Source: Oreohelix idahoensis (lineage: Eukaryota > Mollusca > Gastropoda > Stylommatophora > Oreohelicidae). Taken from it: DNA of 64,000 nt. The position numbers were made by a program, and so were the translations under genes. Position 1 is the stretch's first letter. Each line of letters opens with the position of its first letter. The notes under the pieces are model-generated. The model worked only from the letters and a program-made list of their open reading frames with translations. It was not told where the DNA came from and ran no database searches. This document shows positions 1 to 11,735 of the stretch, in pieces. The stretch spans positions 1-64,000 of the forward strand of contig JAMPIV010019099.1 in the NCBI GenBank assembly GCA_024509875.1, read 5' to 3'.

Positions 1-450
1 GTGATATATTATTTTGATTTTGTTTTATATATAGGAATATATTTAAGTGTTAGTGAGACAATTGTGTTTATGGAGTTTTGGGGTTTGGATGTGTGAAACG
101 TCCTCAGCCCCCATCACGAAGTATGTTCAATCATTGGATGATGTGGATAGTTTGGGGAATGGAAAAATGTTTTATTTGTCAATCATACGTGAAGGCTTAT
201 TTAGTTTCGGTTGTATGGAATGATGGGGATATGTTTGAAATGTTGATGTAAATATTGGTGATTGTGATGAATAAGCTTAGGTGATTTCAAAGTTGAGTGC
301 AGAGTGGATGGTTGCAGGGTGTGAGGTGTATAGGAATGGCTGAACCGATGGGCAAAAGGGTTTACTGGACGCGCCTTGTATAAAGAAATGGCCCCCATCC
401 CAACAAAAATGACAACATTAACAACTTACGACGTAAGGAGCAACCCCTCT
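1..450. other. No recognisable feature
   Basis: AT-rich sequence before the satellite. The short open frame on the minus strand (201-398) has no recognisable motif. I see nothing supportable here. Confidence 0.5.
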
Positions 451-3400
451 CTTGGACATCTTGGACACGTTTTACCCTCTCTTGGGACATCGACATCCGC
501 GGCTTTTTATTTTATCCGCATTTTACTCTCTCTTGGACATCCACAATTTACTCCTCTCTTGGACATCCGTTTTTTACCCCTCTCTTGGACATCCGCATTT
601 TACCCCTCTCTTGGACATCCGCTTTTTACCCCTCTCTTGGACATCCGCATTTTACCCCTCTCTTGGACATCCGCTTTTTACCCCTCTCTTGGACATCCGC
701 GTTTTACCCCTCTCTTGGACATCCGCGTTTTACCCCTCTCTTGGACATCCGCTTTTTACCCCTCTCTTGGACATTCGCGTTTTACTCTTTCTTGGACATC
801 CGCATTTTCCCCCCCTCTTGGACATCCGCTTTTTTACCCCTCTCTTGGACATCCGCTTTTTACCCTCTCTTGGACATCCGCTTTTTACCCCTCTCTTGGA
901 CATCCGCGTTTTACCCCTCTCTTGGACATCCGCATTTTACCCCTCTCTTGGACATCCGCTTTTTACCCTCTCTTGGACATCCGCTTCTCTTGGACATCCG
1001 CGTTTTACCCCTCTCTTGGACATCCGCGTTTTACCCCTCTCTTGGACATCCGCGTTTTACCCCTCTCTTGGACATCCGCTTTTTACCCCTCTCTTGGACA
1101 TCCGCTTTTTACCCCTCTCTTGGACATCCGCTTTTTACCCCTCTCTTGGACATCCGCTTTTTACCCCTCTCTTGGACATCCGCTTTTTACCCCTCTCTTG
1201 GACATCCGCTTTTTACCCCTCTCTTGGACATCCGCTTTTTACCCATCTCTCTTGGACATCCGCTTTTTACCCCTCTCTTGGACATCCGCTTTTTACCCCT
1301 CTCTTGGACATCCGCTTTTTACCCTCTCTTGGACATCCGCTTTTTACCCCTCTCTTGGACATCCGCGTTTTACCCCTCTCTTGGACATCCGCTTTTTACC
1401 CCTCTCTTGGACATCCGCTTTTTACCCCTCTCTTGGACATCCGCGTTTTACCCCTCTCTTGGACATCCGCTTTTTACCCTCTCTTGGACATCCGCATTTT
1501 ACCCCTCTCTTGGACATCCGCTTTTACCCCTCTCTTGGACATCCGCTTTTTACCCCTCTCTTGGACATCCGCGTTTTACCCCTCTCTTGGACATCCGCAT
1601 TTTACCCCTCTCTTGGACATCCGCGTTTTACCCCTCTCTTGGACATCCGCTTTTTACCCCTCTCTTGGACATCCGCATTTTACCCCTCTCTTGGACATCC
1701 GCGTTTTACCCCTCTCTTGGACATCCGCGTTTTACCCCTCTCTTGGACATCCGCGTTTTACCCCTCTCTTGGACATCCGCTTTTTACCCTCTCTTGGACA
1801 TCCGCATTTTACCCCTCTCTTGGACATCCGCATTTTACCCCTCTCTTGGACATCCGCTTTTTACCCCTCTCTTGGACATCCGCTTTTTACCCCTCTCTTG
1901 GACATCCGCGTTTTACCCCTCTCTTGGACATCCGCGTTTTACCCCTCTCTTGGACATCCGCATTTTACCCCTCTCTTGGACATCCGCTTTTTACCCCTCT
2001 CTTGGACATCCGCTTTTTACCCTCTCTTGGACATCCGCGTTTTACCCCTCTCTTGGACATCCGCGTTTTACCCCTCTCTTGGACATCCGCTTTTTACCCC
2101 TCTCTTGGACATCCGCTTTTTACCCCTCTCTTGGACATCCGCGTTTTACCCCTCTCTTGGACATCCGCTTTTTACCCCTCTCTTGGACATCCGCATTTTA
2201 CCCCTCTCTTGGACATCCGCATTTTACCCCTCTCTCTTGGACATCCGCTTTTTGCCCCTCTCTTGAACATCCGCGTTTTACCCTCTCTTGGACATCCGCG
2301 TTTTACCCCTCTCTTGGACATCCGCTTTTTACCCCTCTCTTGGACATCCGCGTTTTACCCTCTCTTGGACATCCGCATTTTACCCCTCTCTTGGACATCC
2401 GCGTTTTACCCCTCTCTTGGACATCCGCGTTTTACCCCTCTCTTGGACATCCGCTTTTTACCCCTCTCTTGGACATCCGCGTTTTACCCCTCTCTTGGAC
2501 ATCCGCATTTTACCCCTCTCTTGGACATCCGCGTTTTACCCCTCTCTTGGACATCCGCGTTTTACCCCTCTCTTGGACATCCGCGTTTTACCCCTCTCTT
2601 GGACATCCGCTTTTTACCCCTCTCTTGGACATCCGCGTTTTACCCCTCTCTTGGACATCCGCGTTTTACCCCTCTCTTGGACATCCGCATTTTACCCCTC
2701 TCTTGGACATCCGCGTTTTACCCCTCTCTTGGACATCCGCGTTTTACCCCTCTCTTGGACATCCGCTTTTTACCCCTCTCTTGGACATCCGCGTTTTCCC
2801 CCTCTCTTGGACATCCGCTTTTTACCCCTCTCTTGGACATCCGCGTTTTACCCCTCTCTTGGACATCCGCGTTTTACCCCTCTCTTGGACATCCGCGTTT
2901 TACCCCTCTCTTGGACATCCGCTTTTTACCCCTCTCTTGGACATCCGCGTTTTACCCCTCTCTTGGACATCCGCGTTTTACTTTTTCTTGGACATCCGCG
3001 TTTTACCCCTCTCTTGGACATCCGCATTTTACCCTCTCTTGGACATCCGCTTTTTACCCTCTCTTGGACATCCGCTTTTTACCCCTCTCTTGGACATCCG
3101 CTTTTTACCCCTCTCTTGGACATCCGCGTTTTACCCCTCTCTTGGACATCCGCGTTTTACCCCTCTCTTGGACATCCGCTTTTTACCCCTCTCTTGGACA
3201 TCCGCATTTTACCCCTCTCTTGGACATCCGCTTTTTACCCCTCTCTTGGACATCCGCGTTTTACCCCTCTCTTGGACATCCGCGTTTTACCCCTCTCTTG
3301 GACATCCGCGTTTTACCCCTCTCTTGGACATCCGCGTTTTACCCCTCTCTTGGACATCCGCATTTTACCCCTCTCTTGGACATCCGCGTTTTACCCCTCT

Positions 3401-4290
3401 CTTGGACATCCGCGTTTTACCCCTCTCTTGGACATCCGCTTTTTACCCCTCTCTTGGACATCCGCTTTTTACCCCTCTCTTGGACATCCGCTTTTTACCC
3501 CTCTCTTGGACATCCGCATTTTACCCCTCTCTTGGACATCCGCTTTTTACCCCTCTCTTGGACATCCGTGTTTTACCCCTCTCTTGGACATCCGCTTTTT
3601 ACCCCTCTCTTGGACATCCGCTTTTTACCCCTCTCTTGGACATCCGCGTTTTACCCCTCTCTTGGACATCCGCGTTTTACCCCTCTCTTGCACCCCCGCT
3701 TTTTCCCCCTCTTGGACATCTGCGTTTTACCCCTCTCTTAGACATCCGCTTTTTACCTCTCTCTTGGACATCCGCGTTTTACCCCTCTCTTGGACATCCG
3801 CGTTTTACCCCTCTCTTGGACATCCGCGTTTTACCCCTCTCTTGGACATCCGCGTTTTACCCCTCTCTTGGACATCCGCTTTTTACCCCTCTCTTGGACA
3901 TCCGCGTTTTACCCCTCTCTTGGACATCCGCGTTTTACCCCTCTCTTGGACATCCGCGTTTTACCCCTCTCTTGGACATCCGCTTTTTACCCTCTCTTGG
4001 ACATCCGCGTTTTACCCCTCTCTTGGACATCCGCGTTTTACCCCTCTCTTGGACATCCGCGTTTTACCCCTCTCTTGGACATCCGCGTTTTACCCCTCTC
4101 TTGGACATCCGCGTTTTACCCTCTCTTGGACATCCGCATTTTACCCCTCTCTTGGACATCCGCTTTTTACCCCTCTCTTGGACATCCGCGTTTTACCCTC
4201 TCTTGGACATCCGCGTTTTACCCGGTCAATCTTGTCGAGGTATGGCGGCCTTGCGTTTTACCCCAGAGCTCTTGGACAGCCGCGTTTTAC
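451..4290 (+). repeat. 26-bp satellite array, roughly 140 units
   Basis: The unit is a 26-mer made of a T/C-rich block, then TTGGACATCCGC, one variable base, and TTTTACC. Most units are exactly 26 bp; some are 25 bp (one C lost) and a few 28 bp. The base after CCGC is T, G or A in different units, and I saw no C. Units at both edges are degenerate (about 451-560 and 4,225-4,290) while the interior is very uniform, the usual sign of unequal exchange. As 26 is not a multiple of 3, successive units rotate through the frames, and the unit has no stop in any forward frame. This produces long overlapping open frames (up to 1,266 codons) that I read as a by-product, not genes. Confidence 0.95.
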
Positions 4291-4299
4291 TCCTGGAAG

Positions 4300-6151
4300 G
4301 TTCTACCAAGCTGGACAGGTTTGCGCGGTCAGGCGTCAGACAAAAGCAGACACTCTGGTCCTCCAGTATGGGGGTTTTAGCATAGGGCTGACACCCCTGT
4401 CTATGTAAAAAATATCGAAGTTAAAACAGCAACAGGAAAAACAGTACAGTACTTTACTCTGGAAGAGAGGATGGACAGCACAATGAAGGTGTAGCCATTA
4501 TTCTACAGAAAGGAATAGAAAGGACATTACTGGAATAGAAACCCATCAACAACAGACTGATAAGATTAAGATTGAGAGGTAGATTCACCAATAATACAAT
4601 GCTACGCACCAACGAATGACAGCGATGAAGAGGTCAAGGATGAATTCTATCAACAACTGCAGAAAGAAATGGAAGACACACCTAGATATGATCTTATTAT
4701 AGTAATGGGAGACCTCAATGCGAATGTTGGTACACACAATACATATAATGAAAGAGTAATGAGGAAATGCGGCAGCGGAACAGCAAACGAAAATTGGGAT
4801 AAACTAATAAGTTTCTGTAGTATTAACAACCTGGTCATTGGAGGAACACTTTTCCCACATAAAGAAATTAACATGGGAATCACCAAATGGTCGGGACAGA
4901 AACCAAATAGATCACATCATGATTAATGGTAGATGGAGACATGCATTACAAGATGTGAAGGTAAGAAGAGGTGCAGATGTGGGAAGTGATCACCATTTAG
5001 TAGTAGCAAAACTGAAAGTGAAACTGAAAAGGGCTGGACCAACTATAACTACACAGAAAAGGTTTGACATCAGCAAATTGAAGGACCCCCTTACCAGAAA
5101 AAGCTTTTGCGGCTGACATAAAGAAACGATATCAATTTGCCAAAAGTCAGGAAAAGACATTGACTGATGATACAGACAAGAAATTCAACACCATTTCAAC
5201 AATATATCAGGAAAGCAGCAAATCATGCTTAGGATTCCAGGAAAGGAAGAAGCAAGGCTGGATAACACCAGAAACATTAAACACCATAACACTGAGAAAG
5301 GTAATGAAAAGAAAGAAAACAGAAGCGAAGTCCCCCAGGTTAAAGCAACTATATAGCGAACAGTACAGTCAGCCGGACAAGGAAGTTAAACGCCAAACCC
5401 GAGCCAACAAAAGGAATTTCCTAGACGATCTTGCAAGACAAGCAGAAGAGGCAGCACTGAGAAATGAACAAAGCACAGTATACAAAATAACTAAATTCAT
5501 CAGCGGAAAACGAGGTGCAAACAACATTACATTAGTAAGAGATAAGCAAGGAAATCTCATGACGACAGCAGAGGGACAGGAAACAAGATGGGCAGAGCAC
5601 TTCAGAGAAACTCTGAACAAGGAACCACTAGAGACACAATTGAATGTTCCTGAGGCTGAAAATGATCTAGATGTAAATACAGACACTCCACGAAAAGAAG
5701 AAAACATCACAGCAATCAAAGGGTTAAAGAACGGAAAAGCTCCTGGCCATGATAACTTAAATGCAGAGCTATTTAAGACAGACCCTGAGCTAGGAGCAGA
5801 ACTATTAGAACCACTATTTGCACAAGTCTGTAAAACAGTGACAACACCATCAGAGTGGAACAAAGGAATAATTGTCAAATTGCCCAAGAAGGGAGATCTT
5901 GCAGACTGCAATAATTGAAGAGGAATCACTCTTCTCTCAGTTCCCAGCAAAATACTAGGCAGGATAATTATACACAGAATTTAAAAAGCAGTAGACTACA
6001 AACTGAGGAAAGAACAAGCAGGTTTAGAAAGAACAGAAGATAATGTGGATCATATATTCACTCTCAGGAACATTATAAAGCAGTGCTCAGAATGGCAAAG
6101 ACAGCTGTACATTAATTTCGTTGATTTTGAAAAGGCTTTTGACAGTATACA
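4300..6151 (+). pseudogene. LINE family 1 (APE-type, possibly RTE-like), 5' part, interrupted
   Basis: This is the endonuclease and start of the reverse transcriptase of a non-LTR retrotransposon. Visible are endonuclease motifs (MGDLNANVG near 4,706; GGTLFPHKEIN near 4,840; RNQIDHIMINGRW near 4,896; GSDHHLVVAKL near 4,983). A basic linker follows, then RT motifs LKNGKAPGHDN (about 5,726), the B-region ending in RGITLLSVPSK (about 5,919) and FVDFEKAFDSI (about 6,117). The frame is broken by at least one frameshift in the endonuclease, a further break near 5,110, a TGA where the family has Trp (about 5,916) and a TAA (about 5,982). The 5' end abuts the satellite. The RT is cut at 6,151 by the Penelope insertion and resumes at 10,846. 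RTE assignment is tentative. Confidence 0.88.
6140..6151 (+). repeat. Left target-site duplication of the Penelope pair
   Basis: TGACAGTATACA in the LINE RT region (codons for FDSI). The same 12 bp occurs in direct orientation at 10,846-10,857, where the LINE reading resumes. Confidence 0.9.
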
Positions 6152-6268
6152 TAATCGAGGAAGTGGAGGGGAACTGCGGTAAGACGTGGAATACGATGGA
6201 TGGGTTTGAAAAAAAATCGAAAAAAGGTGATTCGTCTTACGAGGACAAAGGACAAAGAAAATAGTCTA

Positions 6269-6294
6269 CGTTACGGCCACAAGGCCTTCGTCAG
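6269..6294 (-). ncRNA. Hammerhead-like hairpin motif, left arm
   Basis: The reverse complement reads CTGACGAA, then GGCC-TTGT-GGCC, then GTAACG. It mirrors 10,746-10,771. The layout resembles the hammerhead ribozyme core (CUGANGA, stem II, GAAA) known from Penelope-like elements, but GTAA replaces GAAA, so activity is not expected. Stems I and III were not established. Confidence 0.4.
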
Positions 6295-6649
6295 GAAAGG
6301 AAAGAAAGTGAAGGCTAGATAGGACACATAAAAACTAAATAAAATAAAAACTGGGTACTTCCCTGAAGGCAAGAACCGAAATTCTATCAAAATCGCTGTC
6401 CTGTAGATAAGCGCGTGGCTGAACAGACAGCGACTTCCGCCGCCGGATGTACACAATGCATACTAAGAAACTAAAAAACGAAACCGGAAAATAAACTACC
6501 CAACGTGATAAAAGTGGGGACTGGAAATAATAAGGGACAGAATGAGTGGGAGATAAATAAATATGAAATAAAAAAATGTATATGGCATACAAATAGAAGA
6601 ATAGGATAAGAGTGGAAAGAGTAAAATAGAGCAAGAGGAGAGGGTGACC

Positions 6650-8541
6650 TCAGACAAAGGTGTGAAAAGTGTTGAGACCGGCTGGTTTTAGACACCCCAT
6701 GCGGTGGATAAGACGGTTCTCAAGCTGTTCTCGGCTGGCAGTGTCAGAGGAGCAGGATCGGATCGCTGTGACCTGGATGTCGATGGGACCATGGTGGTCA
6801 GGACCATTGAAGTGTATAGCAACTGGTGTTGACTTTTGCTGAGCGATGTCATTTAAGTGCTGGCTGAATCTGTCCCCAAGTCGTTTGCCTGTTTGGCCAA
6901 TATAGGTTTTGCAGCAACGTTTACATATGATCGTATAAATGACATTGCGCGATTCACACGTGAAGCTACTAGTGATGGTGTACGTAGCCTTAGGAAAGGA
7001 CACCTTCTGGGTTGAGATGACATACTTGCACGTGTTGCATCGTGTCCGACCACAGGGTAGTGTGCCAAAGTGAGTGGCATTCTCCTTTGGGAGACGGCTG
7101 TGAACAAGAAGATCCTTCAAGTTCTTGTCACGTCTATATGCCACCAAAGGTGCTTCACTGAATACTTTTTGGGTCAGAGGCTCTGCTTGGAGGATAGGGA
7201 GGTGGCGGAAAAGGATCTGTTTGACAGTAGTACTGTGAGGGTGATGGGTCAAGATTAATTTGACTCTATCCGAAGTGGATTTATGGTGAGGTTTGAGGGC
7301 CTCCAACGAGAGATGGGGAGCACACGTTGGAGAGCAGAGGTGAGAACATGTTCTGGATAAAGTCTGTTACGGAAAAAATCCAACATCTCATTTGCTCGTA
7401 AGTGGAAGTCATCGTCGTCTTGGCATAAACGGCGGAGGCGGAGAAGTTGTGAAAAAGGAAGGGAGTCACGACAAGCCCGAGGATGAGAAGAGGTATACAG
7501 GAGGTAGCTGTGGGCATCTGTCGGCTTGTAGTATACTGAGGTATTAAGGCCGGAGGGCGTGATAGAAATAGTAATGTCAAGGAAGTTGACAGATACTGTG
7601 GAGACGAGGGAGGTGAACTTGATGGTGGGGTGAAAGTGGTTCACAAAGTCGATGAAGCGGTGTAAATCAGTCTCAGACATATCTGTGAGACCTATGCCAT
7701 CATCGATATATCTGCGGTAAAACCCAGGGAAAGGACCGGAGTATTGTTGCCATATCTGATGCTCCAAGTGGCCCATGAATAGACAGGCATAGCTGGGACC
7801 CATCTTCGTTCCCATGGCAACACCGCTAATTTGGTCAAAAAACTGACCATTGAATTCAAAGGAATTCAGTTGAAGGACCAGTTCAGCAAGACGGAGAAGA
7901 GTGACAGTGGATATAGAAGGGCAAGTGCGTTGGTCCAGAAAAAACTGAAGAGCTCGGAGACCATCAGAGTGGGGAATAGAGGTATACAGAGAGCAGACGT
8001 CCAGCAAGAAAAGACGGTAGGAGCGGTCTGCTGGGAGTCGGATAGAGGAGAAAGTTGTAAGAGCGTGATTGGTGTCTTTGATGAAGGAGGGAAGATTCAC
8101 AACGATAGGCTGGAAAATGCTATCGAGAAAGTCAGAAATGTGTTCAGTAGGACAAGAACAGGCTGAGACAATAGGTCTTCCAGGGTTTTCGATCTTGTGA
8201 ATTTTGGGGAGCATGTAGAATACAGGCTTGCCCAAAGAGCTGTCATGAATCCTGAGATGAGATGCTTCGGGAGGAAGATCATTACTAGTGATAAGCTGTT
8301 TAATTGTGTTGTGTACAATGCGATTGTTAGAGACAGTCGCATCGCTGGTCCTGGACCTGTAAAAAGAGCCATTGGTCAACTGGTTTTTACCTTCACTTAG
8401 GTACAAGTCCTTCTGCCAGACGACAATGGCTCCTCCCTTGTCAGCCGGTTTGATGACAATGTCGTCTCTACGGCGAAGAAGGGAGAGAGCACCAGACTCC
8501 GCCGAAGTGAGATTGGAATAATGCAATCTACGAGGGCGGAG
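6650..8541 (-). pseudogene. Penelope-like RT / GIY-YIG endonuclease, left copy (one frameshift)
   Basis: This encodes the reverse transcriptase and GIY-YIG nuclease used for Penelope retrotransposition. The RT frame runs 8,526-7,255 and can be read upstream to about 8,541. It shows the N-terminal motif DIVIKPADKGGAIVVW, the LPKIHK and GRPIVSACSCPTEHI motifs, GVAMGTKMGPSYACLFM, and the catalytic RRYIDDG. The endonuclease frame (7,306-6,650) has the zinc-type CGRTRCNTCKY, then NVIYTIICKRCCKTYIGQTG, a downstream R/H pair (DRFSQHL), and the glutamate in REQLENRLIHRMG. One missing G near 7,303, relative to the right copy, separates RT from endonuclease. The site that is shifted in the right copy (about 7,836-7,841) is intact here with six A. 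Upstream N-terminal sequence is absent. Confidence 0.92.
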
Positions 8542-10389
8542 CTGGTGCTCTCTCCCTTCTTCGCCGTAGAGACGACATTGTCATCAAACCGGCTGACAAG
8601 GGAGGAGCCATTGTCGTCTGGCAGAAGGACTTGTACCTAAGTGAAGGTAAAAACCAGTTGACCAATGGCTCTTTTTACAGGTCCAGGACCAGCGATGCGA
8701 CTGTCTCTAACAATCGCATTGTACACAACACGATTAAACAGCTTATCACTAGTAATGATCTTCCTCCCGAAGCATCTCATCTCAGGATTCATGACAGCTC
8801 TTTGGGCAAGCCTGTATTCTACATGCTCCCCAAAATTCACAAGATCGAAAACCCTGGAAGACCTATTGTCTCAGCCTGTTCTTGTCCTACTGAACACATT
8901 TCTGACTTTCTCGATAGCATTTTCCAGCCTATCGTTGTGAATCTTCCCTCCTTCATCAAAGACACCAATCACGCTCTTACAACTTTCTCCTCTATCCGAC
9001 TCCCAGCAGACCGCTCCTACCGTCTTTTCTTGCTGGACGTCTGCTCTCTGTATACCTCTATTCCCCACTCTGATGGTCTCCGAGCTCTTCAGTTTTTTCT
9101 GGACCAACGCACTTGCCCTTCTATATCCACTGTCACTCTTCTCCGTCTTGCTGAACTGGTCCTTCAACTGAATTCCTTTGAATTCAATGGTCAGTTTTTT
9201 TGACCAAATTAGCGGTGTTGCCATGGGAACGAAGATGGGTCCCAGCTATGCCTGTCTATTCATGGGCCACTTGGAGCATCAGATATGGCAACAATACTCC
9301 GGTCCTTTCCCTGGGTTTTACCGCAGATATATCGATGATGGCATAGGTCTCACAGATATGTCTGAGACTGATTTACACCGCTTCATCGACTTTGTGAACC
9401 ACTTTCACCCCACCATCAAGTTCACCTCCCTCGTCTCCACAGTATCTGTCAACTTCCTTGACATTACTATTTCTATCACGCCCTCCGGCCTTAATACCTC
9501 AGTATACTACAAGCCGACAGATGCCCACAGCTACCTCCTGTATACCTCTTCTCATCCTCGGGCTTGTCGTGACTCCCTTCCTTTTTCACAACTTCTCCGC
9601 CTCCGCCGTTTATGCCAAGACGACGATGACTTCCACTTACGAGCAAATGAGATGTTGGATTTTTTCCGTAACAGACTTTATCCAGAACATGTTCTCACCT
9701 CTGCTCTCCAACGTGTGCTCCCCATCTCTCGTCTGGAGGCCCTCAAACCTCACCATAAATCCACTTCGGATAGAGTCAAATTAATCTTGACCCATCACCC
9801 TCACAGTACTACTGTCAAACAGATCCTTTTCCGCCACCTCCCTATCCTCCAAGCAGAGCCTCTGACCCAAAAAGTATTCAGTGAAGCACCTTTGGTGGCA
9901 TATAGACGTGACAAGAACTTGAAGGATCTTCTTGTTCACAGCCGTCTCCCAAAGGAGAATGCCACTCACTTTGGCACACTACCCTGTGGTCGGACACGAT
10001 GCAACACGTGCAAGTATGTCATCTCAACCCAGAAGGTGTCCTTTCCTAAGGCTACGTACACCATCACTAGTAGCTTCACGTGTGAATCGCGCAATGTCAT
10101 TTATACGATCATATGTAAACGTTGCTGCAAAACCTATATTGGCCAAACAGGCAAACGACTTGGGGACAGATTCAGCCAGCACTTAAATGACATCGCTCAG
10201 CAAAAGTCAACACCAGTTGCTATACACTTCAATGGTCCTGACCACCATGGTCCCATCGACATCCAGGTCACAGCGATCCGATCCTGCTCCTCTGACACTG
10301 CCAGCCGAGAACAGCTTGAGAACCGTCTTATCCACCGCATGGGGTGTCTAAAACCAGCCGGTCTCAACACTTTTCACACCTTTGTCTGA
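8542..10389 (+). pseudogene. Penelope-like RT / GIY-YIG endonuclease, right copy (one frameshift)
   Basis: This is the second, inverted copy of the same enzyme. The N-terminal RT frame is open from about 8,511 to 9,203 and the main frame from 9,178 to 10,389 carries the rest of RT and the complete GIY-YIG domain without a break. Motifs match the left arm: YIDDG near 9,330, CNTCKY near 10,002, the GIY-YIG signature near 10,099-10,150. The frameshift is in a T run at about 9,195-9,201 (seven T here, six in the left copy). The region around 9,740, broken in the left arm, is continuous here. The left copy carries a few more codons at the 5' end; both are truncated. Stop at 10,387-10,389. Confidence 0.92.
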
Positions 10390-10745
10390 GGTCACCCTCT
10401 CCTCTTGCTCTATTTTACTCTTTCCACTCTTATCCTATTCTTCTATTTGTATGCCATATACATTTTTTTTATTTCATATTTATTTATCTCCCACTCATTC
10501 TGTCCCTTATTATTTCCAGTCCCCACTTTTATCACGTTGGGTAGTTTATTTTCCGGTTTCGTTTTTTAGTTTCTTAGTATGCATTGTGTACATCCGGCGG
10601 CGGAAGTCGCTGTCTGTTCAGCCACGCGCCTATCTACAGGACAGCGATTTTGATAGAATTTCGGTTCTTGCCTTCAGGGAAGTACCCAGTTTTTATTTTA
10701 TTTAGTTTTTATGTGTCCTATCTAGCCTTCACTTTCTTTCCTTTC

Positions 10746-10771
10746 CTGACGAAGGCCTTGTGGCCGTAACG
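10746..10771 (+). ncRNA. Hammerhead-like hairpin motif, right arm
   Basis: CTGACGAA, GGCC-TTGT-GGCC, GTAACG, in the 3' UTR of the right Penelope copy about 100 bp before its end. A related motif at 41,925 has a different but still paired stem and the canonical GAAAC. Here GTAAC departs from the hammerhead core. Confidence 0.4.
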
Positions 10772-10845
10772 TAGACTATTTTCTTTGTCCTTTGTCCTCG
10801 TAAGACGAATCACCTTTTTTCGATTTTTTTTCAAACCCATCCATC

Positions 10846-11735
10846 TGACAGTATACAAAGGGACAGTTTATGGAAAATACTGAGGGCTTATGGCATTCCA
10901 AGCTGCATAGTGTCAATCATAAAAAGCCTCTATGCCAACTTTACATGTAGTGTTGGGCAGAGCAACCTAACCTTTGAGGTGAAGACAGGAGTACGACATT
11001 TATCAACAACTCTATTTTTAACAGTCATAGACTGAGTGATGCGCCAGACAACAGAGGGCAGTCCAAGAGGAAAAGAGGAATAAGATGGACTACATTTTCT
11101 ACATTGGAAGATCTGGAATATGCAGATGACATTGCATTACTAACACATTCACATCAACACATCCAGGAAAAAACGGATAGTCTTAATAAGTATAGCCAGC
11201 AGGTGGGCCTGAACATCAATTTAAAGAAGTCAGAGGTCATGACGCTCAATGTGAGCAATCCTGAGCCCATATCAGTAAGGAATCAGCAACTGGTACAGGC
11301 AGACACCTTCACATACCTAGGATGCATAGTAACACCAGACGGCGGGGCAGGCAAAGACATCAACATCAGAATGAATAAAGCAAGAACAGCCTTTTTTTAG
11401 CCTAAACAACATCTGGAAGTCCTCTCAATACAGCACAAGCACAAAATTAAAATTATATCAGAGCTATGTGCTCTCTGTGCTTCTCTATGATGCGGAATGC
11501 TGGAGAGTTACAGAAAAAGAAATGTCGACATTGTCCTCTTTTCACACAACATGCCTAAGAAAAATTCACCGAATCTTTTGGCCGAATACCATCACCAACC
11601 AAGATCTGCTTACTCGGAGCAAGCAGGAGGACATGCACACCATCATAGCTGGCAGACGCTGGAGCTGGGTTGGCCATGTCCTCAGAAGAGACCCCGATGC
11701 CATCACAAGAACAGCTATGCTTTGGAAATACTACA
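10846..11735 (+). pseudogene. LINE family 1, 3' part of RT (continuation)
   Basis: The reverse transcriptase broken at 6,151 resumes here. After the duplicated 12 bp the reading continues RDSLWKILRAYGIPS and KSLYANFTCSVGQ. A region with lost bases follows (about 11,000-11,080), then the catalytic block LEDLEYADDIALL (about 11,105), VGLNINLKKSEVMTLN, TFTYLGCIVTPDGGA, and the C-terminal VLSVLLYDAECWRVT and RRWSWVGHVLRRDPDA. A poly-T indel near 11,392 shifts the frame. The copy ends near 11,735, before the family's PEGKRKRGRPKTTW segment, where a different LINE begins. A closely similar 3' copy lies at 52,299-53,165 on the minus strand. Confidence 0.88.

Larger units (their letters stand above)
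6152..10845. mobile_element. Head-to-head Penelope-like element pair (long inverted repeat)
   Basis: Two copies of one Penelope-like element lie 5' end to 5' end. The left copy (6,152-8,541) is on the minus strand and the right copy (8,542-10,845) on the plus strand. Bases 6,195-8,495 are an almost perfect inverted repeat of 8,542-10,845; the left copy has about 43 bp more at its 3' end and about 46 bp more at its 5' end. The pair is bounded by the 12-bp direct duplication at 6,140 and 10,846, and the host LINE continues across it. The differences I found between the arms are a few base changes and two single-base indels. Both copies lack the N-terminal part usual for Penelope polyproteins, so both are 5' truncated. 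Confidence 0.93.

Noticed and set aside
451..4290. CRISPR-like array
   Set aside because: There are no unique spacers; it is a head-to-tail satellite in a eukaryotic context.
376..4408. Very long overlapping open frames (up to 1,266 codons) as a repetitive protein gene
   Set aside because: They follow from a stop-free 26-bp unit in all three frames; variation is not biased to synonymous sites in one frame, indels between units shift frames, and no start or domain supports translation.
7831..8166. Open frame antisense to Penelope RT, repeated at 8,871-9,224
   Set aside because: It is the complementary strand of a conserved coding region; its presence twice reflects the inverted copies.
6195..10845. 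Palindrome as pure fold-back sequencing artefact
   Set aside because: A fold-back would make the flanks palindromic too; here the flanks are a direct 12-bp duplication and the LINE continues. It is still worth a read-level check.
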